A DNA stretch of 6,258 nt from NCBI GenBank assembly GCA_023403475.1, contig JAEYEL010000138.1, positions 1 through 6,258 of the forward strand, in the 5' to 3' direction. How positions within the stretch are numbered: the stretch's first letter is position 1; each line of letters starts with the position of its first letter. The notes beneath the pieces are model-generated. The model was not told the DNA's origin. It saw only the letters and a list, made by a program, of their open reading frames with translations, and ran no database searches. The translations under genes were made by a program, and so were the position numbers. The stretch comes from Actinomycetes bacterium (lineage in GTDB: Bacteria; Actinomycetota; Coriobacteriia; Coriobacteriales; Eggerthellaceae). Positions 4,772 through 6,258 of the stretch are shown piece after piece.

Positions 4772-6038
4772 CCAGCATCTCCACGAAGGCCCCTATGCGC
4801 GTGCGCAGCTGCTCGGCATCGTTGTCGGTATAGTCGGTCTCAAGACCCAGCACCGGAATGCCCGCCTTGGCGCAGGCGCGCTCGACGGAGCGACCCTCGG
4901 TGTCGTAAAGCGTGCAGAACATGAGGTTCGCGTCGATGATGCCGTCCACATTGTACTCCTTTGCCAAGCGCAAAATGTCGTCGATGCGACCCGGGTTCGG
5001 CGTGAAGCACGCGCAGTTGTTCTTCATGTAGCGCTCGGCCAGCGCCTGCATCTGCCCTTCCAGCGTGGTCTGGCTCTCGTCCACCAGGTTCTCGAAGTAG
5101 CGCGTGCCCGTGCAGCATTCCTCGCATACCACGGCCGCCCCGCTCGTCTCGATGATATGGTGCAGCTTCCAGTTCGGAATGGCCATAGGCGTGCCCGTTA
5201 TCATGATGCGCTTGGTGCCTTCGGGAAACACGCTTATGCCCTCGGCCACACGCTGCTCCAGCTCGTCGGCCAGCTTGTTGGCCATCTGCGCGCAGCGCGC
5301 CGGATCGTCGAAGAACGCTATCTGCATCATGAGCAGGGCGTCTTTGCCGCTAATGGGAATGTTGGCGCTTTTGCGCGCCTCGTACACACGTGCAAGGGCG
5401 CGGCGTTTCTCGTTGATGAGCTTGATGGCGGCGCCCAAATTTTCCGCCGTAACCTCGTTGCCCGTGAACTTTTCCACCACGTCTTTGAACGAGGCTATCT
5501 CGCCCGCCCATCTCTGTATGTCGATATCGCGCTTCATCTGAGGCAAGTCCATCACGTGCACCGGCACGTCCTCGGCTAGAATTTCGTAGGCCTTCTTCTT
5601 GCCGTCGCATGTGGTTTCGCCCACGTACATGTCGGCAATGCGGAAAAACGGGCAGGTACGGCCAAGCCGCGCACCCACGCTCGCCTTGATGAGCGGGCAG
5701 GTATTCTTGGGCAACACCGCCTCACCTGCGGGAACCCAGAACTGCGAGCCGCCGCACAGACCGGTCACCACACCGCCGGCCGCAACGATTACCTCGTCGG
5801 GAACGAACACGCAGAAGGTGCCGAACACCTTCTTCCCCGCCTTCTGCAGCGCGATAAGCTCGGATGGGCGAATACCGTGTATCTCGGAAACCACGAAATC
5901 GTAGAACGCCATGTTCTCGGGACGGTTTCTCTGCGTAAGGTAGGTGTCGCCGAACGCATCGGGCAGAGCCGCGCACAGAAGGTCGTGCGTCTCAACGTCC
6001 ATTCCCAGATCTTCCCACATCGCATGATAGTCAGTCAT
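4764..6038 (-). CDS. Double-cubane-cluster-containing anaerobic reductase (2-hydroxyacyl-CoA dehydratase superfamily)
   Basis: This 424-residue protein resembles the double-cubane cluster proteins (DCCP), single-type-subunit relatives of 2-hydroxyacyl-CoA dehydratase subunits. The characterised member carries an [Fe8S9] cluster and reduces small molecules such as acetylene in vitro; the natural substrate is unknown. Signature segments are FGTFCVFVPDEVIVAAGG (72-89), GLCGGSQFW (93-101), NTCPLIKAS (112-120), RTCPFF (127-132) and GETTCDGKKKAYE (140-152). VCEECCTGTRYF (304-315) and DANLMFCTLYDTEG (369-382) follow. Cluster-ligand candidates include C76, C95, C114, C129, C144, C305, C308, C309, C342, C344 and C375; which ones bind cannot be told from sequence alone. 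ATG 6038 follows AGGAGGAGG. The activase two genes downstream fits an ATP-driven electron donor. The gene heads the operon as seen. A true dehydratase is less likely because no second subunit gene is adjacent. Confidence 0.88.
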   Translation of the reverse strand: MTDYHAMWEDLGMDVETHDLLCAALPDAFGDTYLTQRNRPENMAFYDFVVSEIHGIRPSELIALQKAGKKVFGTFCVFVPDEVIVAAGGVVTGLCGGSQFWVPAGEAVLPKNTCPLIKASVGARLGRTCPFFRIADMYVGETTCDGKKKAYEILAEDVPVHVMDLPQMKRDIDIQRWAGEIASFKDVVEKFTGNEVTAENLGAAIKLINEKRRALARVYEARKSANIPISGKDALLMMQIAFFDDPARCAQMANKLADELEQRVAEGISVFPEGTKRIMITGTPMAIPNWKLHHIIETSGAAVVCEECCTGTRYFENLVDESQTTLEGQMQALAERYMKNNCACFTPNPGRIDDILRLAKEYNVDGIIDANLMFCTLYDTEGRSVERACAKAGIPVLGLETDYTDNDAEQLRTRIGAFVEMLDE

Positions 6039-6258
6039 GATGCCTCCTCCTCAGAAGGGTTCCGCGCGCTTCGAAAACGGGGCTATACGCCCACACCGAC
6101 GCACGCCGAAAACCGTAAGTTTTATGACGTCGTAATAACTTCGCTGAGGATTCAGCGGCACGGCCTGCGCACGTCTCGTCTTTCGCCTGCCGAACCGTCG
6201 AATCGAGCAGAAAAAAGGCCGCCCGCAGAAAAGCATAGCCAGTTAAATCGTTCAAACC
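6039..6258. other. Upstream region of the reductase operon, no supported gene
   Basis: This 220-base stretch probably holds the operon promoter. A minus-strand TTG-started open frame (6255-6031) overlaps the reductase start and has no family resemblance or suitable ribosome site, so it is not called. No consensus promoter pair, riboswitch fold or tRNA was recognised; the palindrome at 6122-6135 is the only notable site. Confidence 0.5.
6122..6135. promoter_or_regulatory. Imperfect palindrome upstream of the reductase operon
   Basis: TTATGACGTCGTAA is a 14-base palindrome with six of seven pairs matching around a central GACGTC. It lies about 85 bases before the reductase start codon and could be a regulator site. 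Evidence is only its symmetry and position. Confidence 0.25.

Noticed and set aside
6031..6255. 74-codon minus-strand open frame upstream of the reductase
   Set aside because: It has a TTG start, no ribosome site that I can see and no family features, and it overlaps the well-supported reductase start.

Overview
This GC-rich, tightly packed window looks like the chromosome of a strictly anaerobic, high-GC gut-type bacterium. A member of the Coriobacteriia (Eggerthella/Gordonibacter-like) is my best guess. The guess rests on GC-rich codon use, frequent GTG starts behind strong AGGAGG-type ribosome sites, and anaerobic iron-sulfur enzymes. It is inference; no marker gene fixes the taxon.

Left end (1-483): the first 29 codons of an unidentified minus-strand gene, then about 400 bases without a convincing gene. 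This gap holds an AT-rich, perfect 17-bp inverted repeat (212-252) with a TATAAT on each strand, and a small palindrome (439-449) over a possible -10 box. Next (484-1120, plus strand) is a two-gene toxin-antitoxin module: a RelB/DinJ-type ribbon-helix-helix antitoxin and an overlapping PIN-domain toxin. The toxin gene runs 23 bases into the 3' end of the opposing glycosyltransferase gene.

All the rest (1098-6038) is one minus-strand run, read from right to left. It begins with a double-cubane-cluster anaerobic reductase (2-hydroxyacyl-CoA dehydratase superfamily). That gene overlaps by 8 bases a DUF3343 protein that carries an unusual Ala/Gly/Asp repeat linker. The ATP-dependent activase that would feed the reductase electrons follows. 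Next is a decayed C-terminal fragment of a second reductase-type gene (3385-3543). Then come YedF (a TusA-like plus DsrE-like sulfur/selenium carrier), a second, short DUF3343 protein, and a GT4-type glycosyltransferase.

Working model (inference): activase and reductase form a low-potential ATP-driven reductase. The two DUF3343 proteins and YedF carry the cysteine motifs expected of persulfide or selenide carriers, so the locus joins an orphan-substrate reductase to sulfur/selenium handling. The glycosyltransferase at the end of the YedF operon is either a passenger or part of an undescribed thio- or seleno-sugar step. This combination is the most interesting content of the window.
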